From Acetobacterium tundrae (lineage in GTDB: Bacteria > Bacillota > Clostridia > Eubacteriales > Eubacteriaceae): 64,000 nt of DNA. Below are positions 9,341-17,820 of this stretch, in pieces. The notes beneath the pieces are model-generated. The model saw nothing but the letters and a program-made list of their open reading frames with translations, was not told where the DNA came from and did not search any database. A program made the translations under genes and the position numbers. Each line of letters starts with the position of its first letter. Position 1 is the first letter of the stretch. The DNA lies in the NCBI RefSeq assembly GCF_008086615.1, contig NZ_RXYB01000013.1, positions 1 through 64,000 of the forward strand, given 5' to 3'.

Positions 9341-9790
9341 ATGAAACGAATCATCATTGATCGTGAAAAATGCGATGGTTGTTTAAACTGTAATGTCGCT
9401 TGTATTAGTGCCCATGAAGAAGGCAGTAATTTTTACACCGTTAATCTTGGGAGTGTGGATTCTGAAACCCGTAACTTTATAAAATTTGATGCAAAAACCG
9501 GTTACACACCTATCTTCTGCCGCCATTGTGACGAACCGGAATGTGTTTTGTCTTGCATGAGTGGTGCTATGGAAAAAGATCCGGTAACCGGGCATGTAAA
9601 GTATGACGAAAGTAAATGCGCTGCCTGCTACATGTGTGTCATGAACTGTCCTTTTGGGGTTTTAAAGCCGGATAATAAGACCCGTACCAAAGTTATAAAA
9701 TGTGACTTCTGTGAAGAAAAACAAGATGGGCCAAGTTGTGTTAAAGCATGTCCAAAGCAAGCCATTGAAGTGAAGGAGGTAAGTAGATGA
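9341..9790 (+). CDS. cooF: CooF-like 4x[4Fe-4S] ferredoxin
   Basis: The 149-residue protein is a CooF/HycB-type polyferredoxin that takes electrons from CooS. Four cysteine groups are visible: CDGCLNCNVAC, FCRHCDEPECVLSC, CAACYMCVMNC and KCDFCEE with later CVKAC, enough for four cubane clusters. It starts 12 bases after cooS with AGGAGG overlapping the gap, and its stop overlaps the start of the following flavoprotein, so the three genes form one operon. No signal peptide or membrane anchor, so it is cytoplasmic. Confidence 0.92.
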   Translation: MKRIIIDREKCDGCLNCNVACISAHEEGSNFYTVNLGSVDSETRNFIKFDAKTGYTPIFCRHCDEPECVLSCMSGAMEKDPVTGHVKYDESKCAACYMCVMNCPFGVLKPDNKTRTKVIKCDFCEEKQDGPSCVKACPKQAIEVKEVSR

Positions 9791-11019
9791 AAATTGTGAT
9801 TATTGGAGCCAGCGCTGCCGGAATAAGTGCCGCTAAAACAATAAAGGTTGCAGAACCTGATACTCAAATAGTTGTCATTTCAAAAGAAGACAGTATCCAT
9901 TCCCGTTGTATGCTCCATAAATATTTGGGGCATGAACGGGATGCCAAGGGAATTAACTTTGTACATGAGAATTTCTTTGCGGAAAACAATATCACTTGGC
10001 TGAAAAATACCACAGTTGTTGATTTGGATACCGATAAAAAGTTTGTAAGAACGAATGACAACCAAGCGATATATTTTGATAAACTGCTTATTGCCACCGG
10101 AGCTTCTTATTTTATTCCGCCGATTCCAGGATTGAGAGAGGCCAAAAACGTCTATGGTTTCAGAGATTTAAAAGATGCTCAACTGCTTGATTCGGAATGC
10201 AAAACTGCAAAAAACGCTGTGGTTATCGGTGCCGGACTGGTTGGAATGGATGCTGCCGTAGCCCTATTGGAGCGCGGTTTAAAAGTGACTGTTATTGAAA
10301 TGATGAACGGCATTATGGGTTTACAGCTTGATGAAAAATCAGCCGAAGCTTACCAACAGCTTTTTGAAGAACATGGGGCTGAATTCCTGTTGTCGGATAA
10401 GGTCACGTCTGTTAATATTGATGAAGCAGGGAAGGGCAGGACGATTCATCTTGCCAGCGGAAAATCAGTTTGTGCGGACGTTATTGTTATTGCCGCTGGG
10501 GTTCGTCCTTCATTTGATTTTGTAGAAAAATCAGATATTGCGACTAAAAATGCGATTCTGGTCGGTGATGATTTACAGACAAATATAAAAGGCATTTATG
10601 CCGCCGGCGATGTAATAGGAATTTCTGGAATTTGGCCAAATGCCATGAAGCAGGGGAAAATTGCAGCAATCAATATGCTTGGAGAAAAACTCCGATACGA
10701 AGATCGATATGCTCTTAAAAACACAACTAATTTTTATGGACTCACCACACTTTCATTGGGCAATATTAATCCAAAACCTAAAGAAAGCTTCGATGTTTTA
10801 ATAAGAGAAGATCGAAACAATTATCAAAAGGTTGTCATGAAAAACGGTATAATTCTCGGTGTCATAATTCAGGGAAATATAAACAGTACGGGATTCTGGC
10901 AATATCTTATTAAAAACAAAATCGATGTTTCTGGCATTGACAAAGACGTTTTTGATTTAAGTTATGCTGACTTTTATAAAGTAGATTCTATAAGCGGAGA
11001 ATACCTTTACGCCATATAA
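9787..11019 (+). CDS. FAD-dependent NAD(P) oxidoreductase of the CO dehydrogenase operon
   Basis: The 410-residue flavoprotein belongs to the pyridine-nucleotide-disulfide/rubredoxin reductase class. It has an N-terminal FAD site (GASAAGISAA), an NAD site (VVIGAGLVGMDAA, near residue 150) and the second FAD motif YAAGDV near residue 275. Its ATG overlaps the end of cooF by four bases. CooS-CooF-flavoprotein triplets are a known CODH arrangement in which CO-derived electrons are passed to NAD(P)+ (established for the gene set; direction here is inferred). No redox-active CxxC of the disulfide reductases is apparent. Confidence 0.9.
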   Translation: MKIVIIGASAAGISAAKTIKVAEPDTQIVVISKEDSIHSRCMLHKYLGHERDAKGINFVHENFFAENNITWLKNTTVVDLDTDKKFVRTNDNQAIYFDKLLIATGASYFIPPIPGLREAKNVYGFRDLKDAQLLDSECKTAKNAVVIGAGLVGMDAAVALLERGLKVTVIEMMNGIMGLQLDEKSAEAYQQLFEEHGAEFLLSDKVTSVNIDEAGKGRTIHLASGKSVCADVIVIAAGVRPSFDFVEKSDIATKNAILVGDDLQTNIKGIYAAGDVIGISGIWPNAMKQGKIAAINMLGEKLRYEDRYALKNTTNFYGLTTLSLGNINPKPKESFDVLIREDRNNYQKVVMKNGIILGVIIQGNINSTGFWQYLIKNKIDVSGIDKDVFDLSYADFYKVDSISGEYLYAI

Positions 11020-11489
11020 TTTTCTACTGAGAGACAATTATATATCATTGTAGACATCATTTTTTTGACCGACGTTTCTTGTTTGGCTTAATGTCTATAA
11101 TTGATACATAATTGTTTTTTTTTGCAATAAGTCCTAATGCTAACGATATTTGTTTTTATTTTCTTTAACAGGGTATTTTTATCTGTAAGAAGGTACTTCC
11201 ACTCGAAACGCTGAAATTATATGAAAAACAGTAATATGTCAAACTATTTCAGAAAGGAGTGTATTGAAGATAAAAAAAAGTCTTTTGCAAACACCGTAAA
11301 AACATACTTGGTTATAACTGCGCAATGAAAATCTTGTTATCGATGAAACATTTCCACAGGATAAAATCGAGGATATTTCAAATCTAATACAAGATCTCGA
11401 GAAAACATGTTTGAAACTGAAATCTATAATAACCGATTGATATATGGCATGGCTTAATCAATAATAAACAGTATTTTATCAGGTGCAGG
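11020..11489 (+). pseudogene. Intergenic region with a weak remnant of a coding sequence
   Basis: This 470-base stretch has no intact gene. A ribosome-binding-like AAGGAGTG before a TTG near 11263 opens a frame that stops after 11 codons, and another frame from about 11326 to 11441 gives a 38-residue coherent, amphipathic peptide (VIDETFPQDKIEDIS) without a start. Together they may be debris of a small lost gene. Nothing identifies it. Confidence 0.25.
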
Positions 11490-12332
11490 TCACTTCCGCC
11501 AATGATCCGGAGTTCGAAGCATCTTGGGCAACTTTGTATTGGAATCACCCTTTGCTGAGTTGATCTGTCCCTGAGTAAGAAAGAGACTGTTTTTTAGATT
11601 GGCTCCACTAATATCAGCATCCCGTAAATCGGCACCAATAAGATTGGCGCCATTCAAATCTTGATCTTTAAGATTTGCTGCAATGAGGCAGGCTCCTTTG
11701 AGATCTGCACCTATCAGGTCGAAATCTTTAAGATTAACGCCAAAATAGTCACATTGATGGCTTTTGATATTTTTTGAATATTTGTGCTTTCCGATCCGAG
11801 CTTGTTTTCTTGCACGATCACTCGTATTCTGCAGGAATCTCTTCACCTCGTTTCGATGCTCATCCACATCCACTGTCAGTAGGGCATCAACTTCAAGAAG
11901 CGTTAAATTTTCTGTTTTCTCCAGCAATAGACCGATTTTTTCCTTGATAATGGGTTCATCCTGGAGAGCAAAGGATTCGGCAAGATACCACAGGATTTCA
12001 TGAAGCTGCCGCATAGTCAGAAAGGATTTAAACATTTTTTTAGCAGATTTTGGCACCTGCCGCCAGTCAAGGCCATGGAAAGTATGCTGGGCGACCTTCT
12101 GCCCTGCACCTAGACAGTCGTAGGCAGTACAACCCTTTAGCTTCTTCTTAATGAGATCTTTATGTATTTTGCAGGTAAAGTCTTCTTTCAAGTTTATACA
12201 GGGAGTACCGGCGTCTTTATCGGTGGGGAAGCCTTCTGAAGCCGAAAAATACAGGGCTGCACAACAGAAGCCGAAACATTTTTCGCAGTCAGCCCTTAAC
12301 TCTGTTTGACGCGGATCTACAAATTTAATCAT
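11490..12332 (-). CDS. Cys-cluster protein with C-terminal pentapeptide repeats
   Basis: The product (280 residues from this start) has an N-terminal cysteine cluster (CEKCFGFCC, then C-IN, CKIH, GCTAYDC) that could bind Zn or Fe-S, a helical middle, and about ten pentapeptide repeats of A(D/N)LxG type (ADLKGACLIAANL, GANLIGADLRDAD) near residues 195-260. Pentapeptide repeats build a right-handed quadrilateral helix used for protein contacts; no specific role can be named. The start ATG at 12332 is chosen because the GAGGTG upstream would overlap the more distal GTG start. Confidence 0.8.
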   Translation of the reverse strand: MIKFVDPRQTELRADCEKCFGFCCAALYFSASEGFPTDKDAGTPCINLKEDFTCKIHKDLIKKKLKGCTAYDCLGAGQKVAQHTFHGLDWRQVPKSAKKMFKSFLTMRQLHEILWYLAESFALQDEPIIKEKIGLLLEKTENLTLLEVDALLTVDVDEHRNEVKRFLQNTSDRARKQARIGKHKYSKNIKSHQCDYFGVNLKDFDLIGADLKGACLIAANLKDQDLNGANLIGADLRDADISGANLKNSLFLTQGQINSAKGDSNTKLPKMLRTPDHWRK

Positions 12333-12462
12333 TATAGTTATCACCTCATATTATAAATCAAATAAAATTATATCATCCATGCGTTAGGTTGAAAATATCT
12401 GATTTATGTTCGTTATTGTTTTACGTGTCTACCGGTTGGGGTTATTTTCAAACTCTACTTAT

Positions 12463-13083
12463 TTATAATATCTTCATGATATTAATTACGGTAATATCTT
12501 CCAATTTAATTTTGAAGCTGATCATAATGTTATTTTCATCAAATACCAGATCTATTGCATGTTTGCCAATATCTTTTTTTAGTTGTTTTACATTGCCATT
12601 TAATGCGTTCTCTAAAACATTCTCACCTGAAAGGCGAAGAGTGCCACGTTTAGAGTAAGATAAAACCGCCTCATCCAGAACAAGTTGCGCATCTAAATAT
12701 ATTGGACTTTTATTGTTGAAACTTCCACGTAATTCACTTAACCATGGATGATAGTGCAGAGGGGATGTATCAACAGTAATATCAATTAGCATTTCGCCAG
12801 CAGCAATCGCCTTTGCCGTTTTTTTTATCAAGTCGGATTTTTCAGTTATTAACCTGGATTTAAGAGCATCCAATTCGTTGAAAATATTATCGGGTAGCTT
12901 AATCTGAGTCTTTCCTCCAAAGTTAATTTCTCCAAGAGACATTGTTTTAGAATGTTCTGAAAGTTCAGAATTAAAACATTGGTTATCCATTTTAAGTTTG
13001 CAAACAAGGTGGTCATATTGATCTAATTGTAAATTTTCAAGCACAAACTCTACATCATTATCAGTAAATCGATATTCTTGCAT
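12463..13083 (-). CDS. Hypothetical protein, 206 aa
   Basis: I do not recognise this protein. It is soluble, lacks a signal peptide, and alternates charged and hydrophobic residues in strand-like patterns (SPLHYHPWLSELRG, ITVDTSP). The ATG has GGAG eight bases upstream. It lies between the pentapeptide gene and a ferritin-like gene on the same strand, but a terminator at 13230-13273 separates it from the latter. Confidence 0.65.
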   Translation of the reverse strand: MQEYRFTDNDVEFVLENLQLDQYDHLVCKLKMDNQCFNSELSEHSKTMSLGEINFGGKTQIKLPDNIFNELDALKSRLITEKSDLIKKTAKAIAAGEMLIDITVDTSPLHYHPWLSELRGSFNNKSPIYLDAQLVLDEAVLSYSKRGTLRLSGENVLENALNGNVKQLKKDIGKHAIDLVFDENNIMISFKIKLEDITVINIMKIL

Positions 13084-13229
13084 AAGTAAAACTCCTTCAC
13101 TATAATTTTGTGATTTTTCGATGCTTTTATTTGGGTGTAATTAAGGAATTCATTCATCGTAACAATTTTACACTTATTAACGATTGATCAAATTTAGATT
13201 TGATAGTAATGGAAAGAATATTAAAAAAA

Positions 13230-13273
13230 GAAACTGAAGATTTCCCAGTAAAATATTGAGAAGCTTCGGTTTC
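13230..13273 (-). terminator. Terminator of the ferritin-like gene
   Basis: GAAACTGAAG and CTTCGGTTTC form a 10-bp stem with one G-U/mismatch. Read on the minus strand it is followed by a run of seven T, placed 70 bases beyond the ferritin-like gene. Confidence 0.65.
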
Positions 13274-13342
13274 CTTTTCGATAAAGAGAAATAAGGCATC
13301 GATTTATAACTTAAAAAAGCTATTAGTAAGGCACACTTATAA

Positions 13343-13798
13343 TTATGCTTCTGCTAACAATTTCTTAAGAATAACCAGATGTCCTTCTTCTTCCTTAATT
13401 ATGGTTGCAAGCATTTCTTTTGTTTTCTCTTTTGAATGTTTTAATAAAAACTGATAATACTCAATAGAATTTTTCTCTGTTACTATACCTTCTTCAATAG
13501 CATCCTTAATAGAGGTTATTTTTACTTGTTTTCTATTAAATGCAGCTGAATTCGCATAAGTTTTAAAATATGCGGTTACTTCTTCTTCAAAAAGATAATC
13601 AACATCTGGTTTTTCTTTTAAGTCATTATATAAGCTTCTGTAATAGGATGCATGTTTCATTTCGTCTTTTGCTAAATTTTCAAGTACTTCTTTTACATTT
13701 CCTTTTGTAGTAGCAGCCCATTTTTCATAAAATTTAATGCCTTCATCTTCTAAATTAATAGCCAGTTGCAACACTTCATAAATTGACGCATTTTCCAT
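13343..13798 (-). CDS. Ferritin-like/rubrerythrin-type diiron protein
   Basis: The 151-residue protein is a four-helix ferritin-like protein. Carboxylate and histidine iron ligands appear as NLEDEGIKFYE, KDEMKHASYY, EKNSIEYY and KEEEGHLVIL, the usual E..ExxH pairs. There is no C-terminal rubredoxin domain. Such proteins reduce peroxide or store iron in anaerobes. GGAGGG at 13805-13810 sets the ATG at 13798; the longer frame to 13831 would place the site inside the coding region. Confidence 0.87.
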   Translation of the reverse strand: MENASIYEVLQLAINLEDEGIKFYEKWAATTKGNVKEVLENLAKDEMKHASYYRSLYNDLKEKPDVDYLFEEEVTAYFKTYANSAAFNRKQVKITSIKDAIEEGIVTEKNSIEYYQFLLKHSKEKTKEMLATIIKEEEGHLVILKKLLAEA

Positions 13799-13956
13799 AT
13801 TTATCCCTCCATTTGGTAATATGTTTTTCAAAAATAATATATCTTAATTGTAACCTATTTAGTAAATTATTTCAACCTTTTTGATAAGGATCTGTTTATT
13901 TCAATATGCCGAAAAAACTCATTTATCGCCAATTATCAATCGATGTCAATAAAGTT

Positions 13957-14862
13957 CTATTTTTTATTAACGATCCATATACCAATACTTACACTGACAA
14001 GAGCCAACAATATATGCAGGGTTAGAAACTGCTCTTCAAGAAAAATACCAGATAAAACAACGCCAAATACAGGGATCATAAAGGCATAAATGGCTATGAT
14101 CCCGATAGGATTGTGCTTCAAGAGTACCGCCCAGATTGTAAAGGCTACTGCTGACAGAAATGCCAAATAAAGAAGCAATAAGATTCCCTGAATTGTTATC
14201 TGGGTTATTTCGCCTCCCATTGTCAAGCCGACGATGACAAGTACTACGCCGCCGATAATCAGCTGATAGGCGGTTAATATCATAGAATCACATTTTTTGG
14301 TAAAGATTCGAGTCAGCACTATACCCAATGCAGAGGCTATACAGGCTAAAAAAAGAAAACCATCACCTATCAAAGAAAAACTGCTGTCAATTTTTGGGCC
14401 ACTGACCTGTATGATGAGTACTCCGATCATTCCCAGAACGCATCCAAGTACTTTTGCTTGTGTCATCTTTTCGTTTTTTAAGAGAATGTGAGCAAACAGA
14501 ATGGCAAAGAATGTGGAAGATGCATTGATGATTGCGCCTTTAACACCAGATGTGTTGGCCAAACCAACATAGAAAAATATATACTGAAGGGTTGTTTGCA
14601 CAAGTCCCAGTGTTATCATTCCCTTTAACTCGTTTTTCCTTGGTATGATCCATTTTTCGTAGAAAATACTGGTCATAATCAAGGTCAGGATTCCTGCTAG
14701 TGTAAAACGATATCCGGCAAACAGAACCTGGGCACCAGTGGTCTGTATGTTAAAAAGACTGTATCCTATTTTTACTCCGGGATAGGCACTTCCCCACAAG
14801 AGGCAGCAGAATGTTGCTAATGCAAACACAACGCCTTTATTTTGTAGTTTACTAGTCGTCAT
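13957..14862 (-). CDS. EamA/DMT-family transporter
   Basis: The 301-residue membrane protein has about ten hydrophobic helices arranged as two EamA repeats (for example LATFCCLLWGSAYPG at the N-terminus, and WAVLLKHNPIGIIAIYAF in the second half). DMT proteins of this type export metabolites or amino acids; the substrate is unknown. AAGGAGG stands just before the ATG. It appears monocistronic. Confidence 0.85.
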   Translation of the reverse strand: MTTSKLQNKGVVFALATFCCLLWGSAYPGVKIGYSLFNIQTTGAQVLFAGYRFTLAGILTLIMTSIFYEKWIIPRKNELKGMITLGLVQTTLQYIFFYVGLANTSGVKGAIINASSTFFAILFAHILLKNEKMTQAKVLGCVLGMIGVLIIQVSGPKIDSSFSLIGDGFLFLACIASALGIVLTRIFTKKCDSMILTAYQLIIGGVVLVIVGLTMGGEITQITIQGILLLLYLAFLSAVAFTIWAVLLKHNPIGIIAIYAFMIPVFGVVLSGIFLEEQFLTLHILLALVSVSIGIWIVNKK

Positions 14863-14971
14863 TTATCCTCCTTTGGCAGGAATACAATATATAATCTATG
14901 CGACCTGTTTAACAGATAGTTTATTCTGAAACGCGAAAGCATTATTTAATTATTTTATCCAACTATATAAA

Positions 14972-14997
14972 AACACTGCTACTAAAGCAGCAGTGTT
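14972..14997 (-). terminator. Terminator downstream of tRNA-Ser
   Basis: AACACTGCT and AGCAGTGTT form a 9-bp stem; on the minus strand it is followed by TTTTTATA. It lies 33 bases beyond the CCA end of the tRNA. Confidence 0.75.
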
Positions 14998-15030
14998 TAT
15001 CAAAATTCGAATTTGATGTATGATATTTTG

Positions 15031-15119
15031 TGGCGGAGAAGGTGGGATTCGAACCCACGTGCCTTTGCAGGCAACCGCATTTCGAGTGCGGCTCGTTATG
15101 ACCACTTCGATACTTCTCC
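15031..15119 (-). tRNA. tRNA-Ser (anticodon CGA)
   Basis: On the minus strand the acceptor GGAGAAG pairs with CTTCTCC, followed by a G discriminator and an encoded CCA. The anticodon loop CTCGAAA, closed by CCGCA/TGCGG, gives anticodon CGA at 15082-15084, reading UCG. The long variable arm (TTGCCTGCAAAGGCA) and the T-loop TTCGAAT confirm a serine tRNA. It stands alone. Confidence 0.95.
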
Positions 15120-15120
15120 A

Positions 15121-15462
15121 AATAGTTTTAAATTTATAAATTGTTTATATAATTATACCCTTAATTTAATATCATTACAACTACAAAAACATTAGAACAT
15201 TATATATTGCATTTTTCCCTTCTTTTTAGAATCGCATCACAATTCCTTTGCGATGTCATGAGATCATTAGGAACAGACATGGTCAAAATGACGATTGTAC
15301 GAATACTATCTTAGTTGCTATCTTGCGTTCTTTATGAATTTAACACTAAATTTATGCGAAATCATATTTTCTTTATACAAACTTTATACCAATTGTGATA
15401 TTTTATACAAGTTGTAAAAAAAAAATATTTTTACTATTTTATAAAGAAACAGGTGATTCATT
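15121..15462 (+). other. Intergenic region upstream of the KimA-like gene
   Basis: These 342 bases hold no gene. Features are an imperfect inverted repeat around 15232-15257 (GCATCACAA / TTGCGATG), three direct repeats of TTTATACMA (annotated separately), and an A/T-rich run before the start. No c-di-AMP (ydaO) riboswitch core was found. Confidence 0.6.
15372..15410 (+). promoter_or_regulatory. Candidate KdpE-type operator (TTTATA direct repeats)
   Basis: TTTATA occurs at 15372-15377 and 15383-15388 with exactly five bases between, and again at 15402-15407. From memory, Escherichia coli KdpE binds a TTTATA-N5-TTTACA direct repeat in front of kdpFABC. The block lies 53-91 bases upstream of the KimA-like start, and a kdpD/kdpE pair follows that gene. 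Regulation is inferred. Confidence 0.45.
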
Positions 15463-17358
15463 TTGTTTAAAGTTAAAAAAGCACTGCTAGGAAAGTCATT
15501 ACGTACAGATGAAATCAAACAAGAACGGCTGTCACAACTCTGGGGCTTGCCAATTCTGGCCAGCGATGCTGTTTCATCCGTCGCCTATGCCGTTGAAGAA
15601 ATATTACTCGTTCTGGTTCCATTACTTGGTTTTGCCGCTTTTGGCTATGTTCCAGGGGTTGTTGCCGCCATCATTCTTTTACTGCTGATTCTGTGTTTTT
15701 CTTATTCGCAAATTATTTCCCATTACCCCAGTGGCGGTGGGGCCTATATTGTTTCAAAAGAAAATCTCGGGGAGATGCCGGCTTTGATTTCGGCCGCCGC
15801 CTTGATTGTGGACTATATTCTGACGGTTGCTGTCAGTATTTCAGCATCAACCATGGCGATTGTGGCAGCGGTACCAAGTCTTGCTCATCATGCTGTCCTC
15901 ATTTCAGTTGCCTGTATTGTCCTGGTCACGATTGTCAATCTCAGAGGGATGCGGGAATCATCCAAAATCTTCGGTATTCCAACTTATGCTTTTATCTTTT
16001 CAATGGGCATTATGATTGCCATTGGTCTTTTCCGATTGTTTTCCGGAACGCTTGCACCGATCACCTACTCAGCCGACCAGTTGACCAGTGTTTTACCGAC
16101 TGAAGCATTCCAGGGCCTTCTGGTTGTCGTCGTTTTACATGCATTTTCATCCGGGTGTTCGGCATTAACCGGTGTCGAGGCGGTCAGCAATGCGGTGCCA
16201 TCTTTCCGAGATCCGTCACAGTATAATGCCCGCCATGTCCTGTATCTGCTGGCCGGTATTATCGTGTTGATCTTCGGCGGCACGACCGTTCTTGCCGTGA
16301 GCCTGCATGTTGTTCCACTATCCGGGACAACGGTAGTTGCCCAGATAGCCCAGACGATTTTCGGACGGAACTTTTTTTACTATATAATCCAAATAACGAC
16401 ATCATTAATCCTGATTCTGGCCGCCAATACTGCCTACAATGGCCTGCCGACTTTACTCTATCTATTGGCGCAAGACCGTTATGTACCAAAGCAATTTTCC
16501 CAGCGCGGGGCCAAACTGAGCTTTTCTAATGGGATTGTATTTATTATGGTCATCGCCATTTTCCTGGTTATTGTCTTTGGCAGCAATCCACACAACTTAA
16601 TCCCGCTCTATTCTGTCGGTGTTTTTATTTCATTCACATTGTCGCAATACGGCATGTTTCGAAAATGGCTTCGGGAAAAAGATAAAGGGTGGAAATACAA
16701 ATCCCTCATCAACATATTTGGAGCGATTGTAACAGGGATTGGATCGATTGTCATATTTTATTCGAAATTTCTCCAAGGTGCCTGGTTATTGGCCATTGCC
16801 ATGCCGATTATTATCCTAGTCATGATTTATATCCGAAATCACTATGCCGAAGTCCAAAAGCAGGTGGAACTAAAAGAATTTGCTCCCTATTACCCGCGAC
16901 CATCCGGTGGAAAGGGAACACCCTGTATTGTATTGCTTCAGTCCATCAATAAGGCAACTTTAAAAGCCCTCAACTATGCAAATACCATTTCTGACGACAT
17001 TACGGTGCTCCATATCTGCCGCTATCCAGAGCATGCTATACAATTACGTGCGCAATGGGCAGAACTGCAGATCCCACTGAAACTCGAAATAATAGAAAAT
17101 CCATACCGAGATACTTCCAATACTCTGAAATGTTATGTTTACAAAAGAGCAAAGAACCTTGGCCATGGTGAAAATCTGACGGTTATTATGATCAAATATA
17201 TTGCCAACCATTGGTATGATGTCGTTTTGCACAATCAGACAACGGCCTTCCTGGAACAGAATCTTAGCCATTTCAAAAATGTAACGACTATTCTGATACC
17301 TTATCACTATTCACTTGATACAATTGTTGAAAAAAAGACAGATATTGATGAGGACTAA
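15463..17358 (+). CDS. KimA-like potassium transporter (APC superfamily)
   Basis: The 631-residue membrane protein resembles Bacillus KimA (YdaO), a high-affinity proton/K+ symporter. It has twelve predicted helices over residues 30-465 with the diagnostic SSDAVSSVAY-like and YPSGGGAYIVSKENLG segments, then a cytoplasmic C-terminal domain of about 150 residues. The start is a TTG at 15463 with AGGTG seven bases upstream. It is followed on the same strand by KdpD and KdpE homologues, and its upstream DNA carries a KdpE-like repeat, so it is probably their target. An amino-acid permease is the alternative; the match to KimA motifs makes K+ more likely. Local DNA is somewhat GC-richer than its surroundings. 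Confidence 0.82.
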   Translation: MFKVKKALLGKSLRTDEIKQERLSQLWGLPILASDAVSSVAYAVEEILLVLVPLLGFAAFGYVPGVVAAIILLLLILCFSYSQIISHYPSGGGAYIVSKENLGEMPALISAAALIVDYILTVAVSISASTMAIVAAVPSLAHHAVLISVACIVLVTIVNLRGMRESSKIFGIPTYAFIFSMGIMIAIGLFRLFSGTLAPITYSADQLTSVLPTEAFQGLLVVVVLHAFSSGCSALTGVEAVSNAVPSFRDPSQYNARHVLYLLAGIIVLIFGGTTVLAVSLHVVPLSGTTVVAQIAQTIFGRNFFYYIIQITTSLILILAANTAYNGLPTLLYLLAQDRYVPKQFSQRGAKLSFSNGIVFIMVIAIFLVIVFGSNPHNLIPLYSVGVFISFTLSQYGMFRKWLREKDKGWKYKSLINIFGAIVTGIGSIVIFYSKFLQGAWLLAIAMPIIILVMIYIRNHYAEVQKQVELKEFAPYYPRPSGGKGTPCIVLLQSINKATLKALNYANTISDDITVLHICRYPEHAIQLRAQWAELQIPLKLEIIENPYRDTSNTLKCYVYKRAKNLGHGENLTVIMIKYIANHWYDVVLHNQTTAFLEQNLSHFKNVTTILIPYHYSLDTIVEKKTDIDED

Positions 17359-17820
17359 AAGGCTTGAATGTTCACTATTTAAATTACGAAAATAAATTTA
17401 ACCCATGCAAAATAAATCTTACTTTGAGACATTTTGCATGGGTACATGATAAAAATAAAATCTTTATGATTGGGGGCTTATGGCCTCCTTTTTTATAATT
17501 TAACTGCTTGACATGTTCCTAATATATGTAGTTTAGTGTGATTAAAAGAGCAAGGATATTGAAGACTCTATAACCGTATTATCGTGTTTTGTTATAATAA
17601 CGTGATCATGGATGTATCTTTCTGGCAATCACAAGAAATATTAATTAAAATCTATTTCCAAAAGAGGCAAATGGTAGTATTATGACTATAAGATTACAAG
17701 AGGGTACACAAAAATAAATTGCAGGGAATTTGGCTAACGTTTTTTGTGAATGTGATAAAAGTAATTTTGCATTTAACGAATTAATTTTATATAAATAAAG
17801 CGACTTAAGGTGGTGAGTAA
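17359..17820 (+). other. Intergenic region between the KimA-like gene and kdpD with a 13-bp inverted repeat
   Basis: About 460 bases without a gene. A perfect 13-bp inverted repeat (ACCCATGCAAAAT at 17401-17413 and its complement at 17431-17443) forms a hairpin with a 17-base loop. It lacks an immediate T-run, so it is a weak terminator or a protein-binding site. A promoter for kdpD must lie in the rest; GGTGGT precedes its ATG. Confidence 0.6.

Noticed and set aside
15013-15195. 60-codon plus-strand frame
   Set aside because: It reads through the reverse complement of tRNA-Ser.
15200-15462. c-di-AMP (ydaO) riboswitch before the KimA-like gene
   Set aside because: The conserved core segments of that riboswitch are absent; only short direct repeats are seen.
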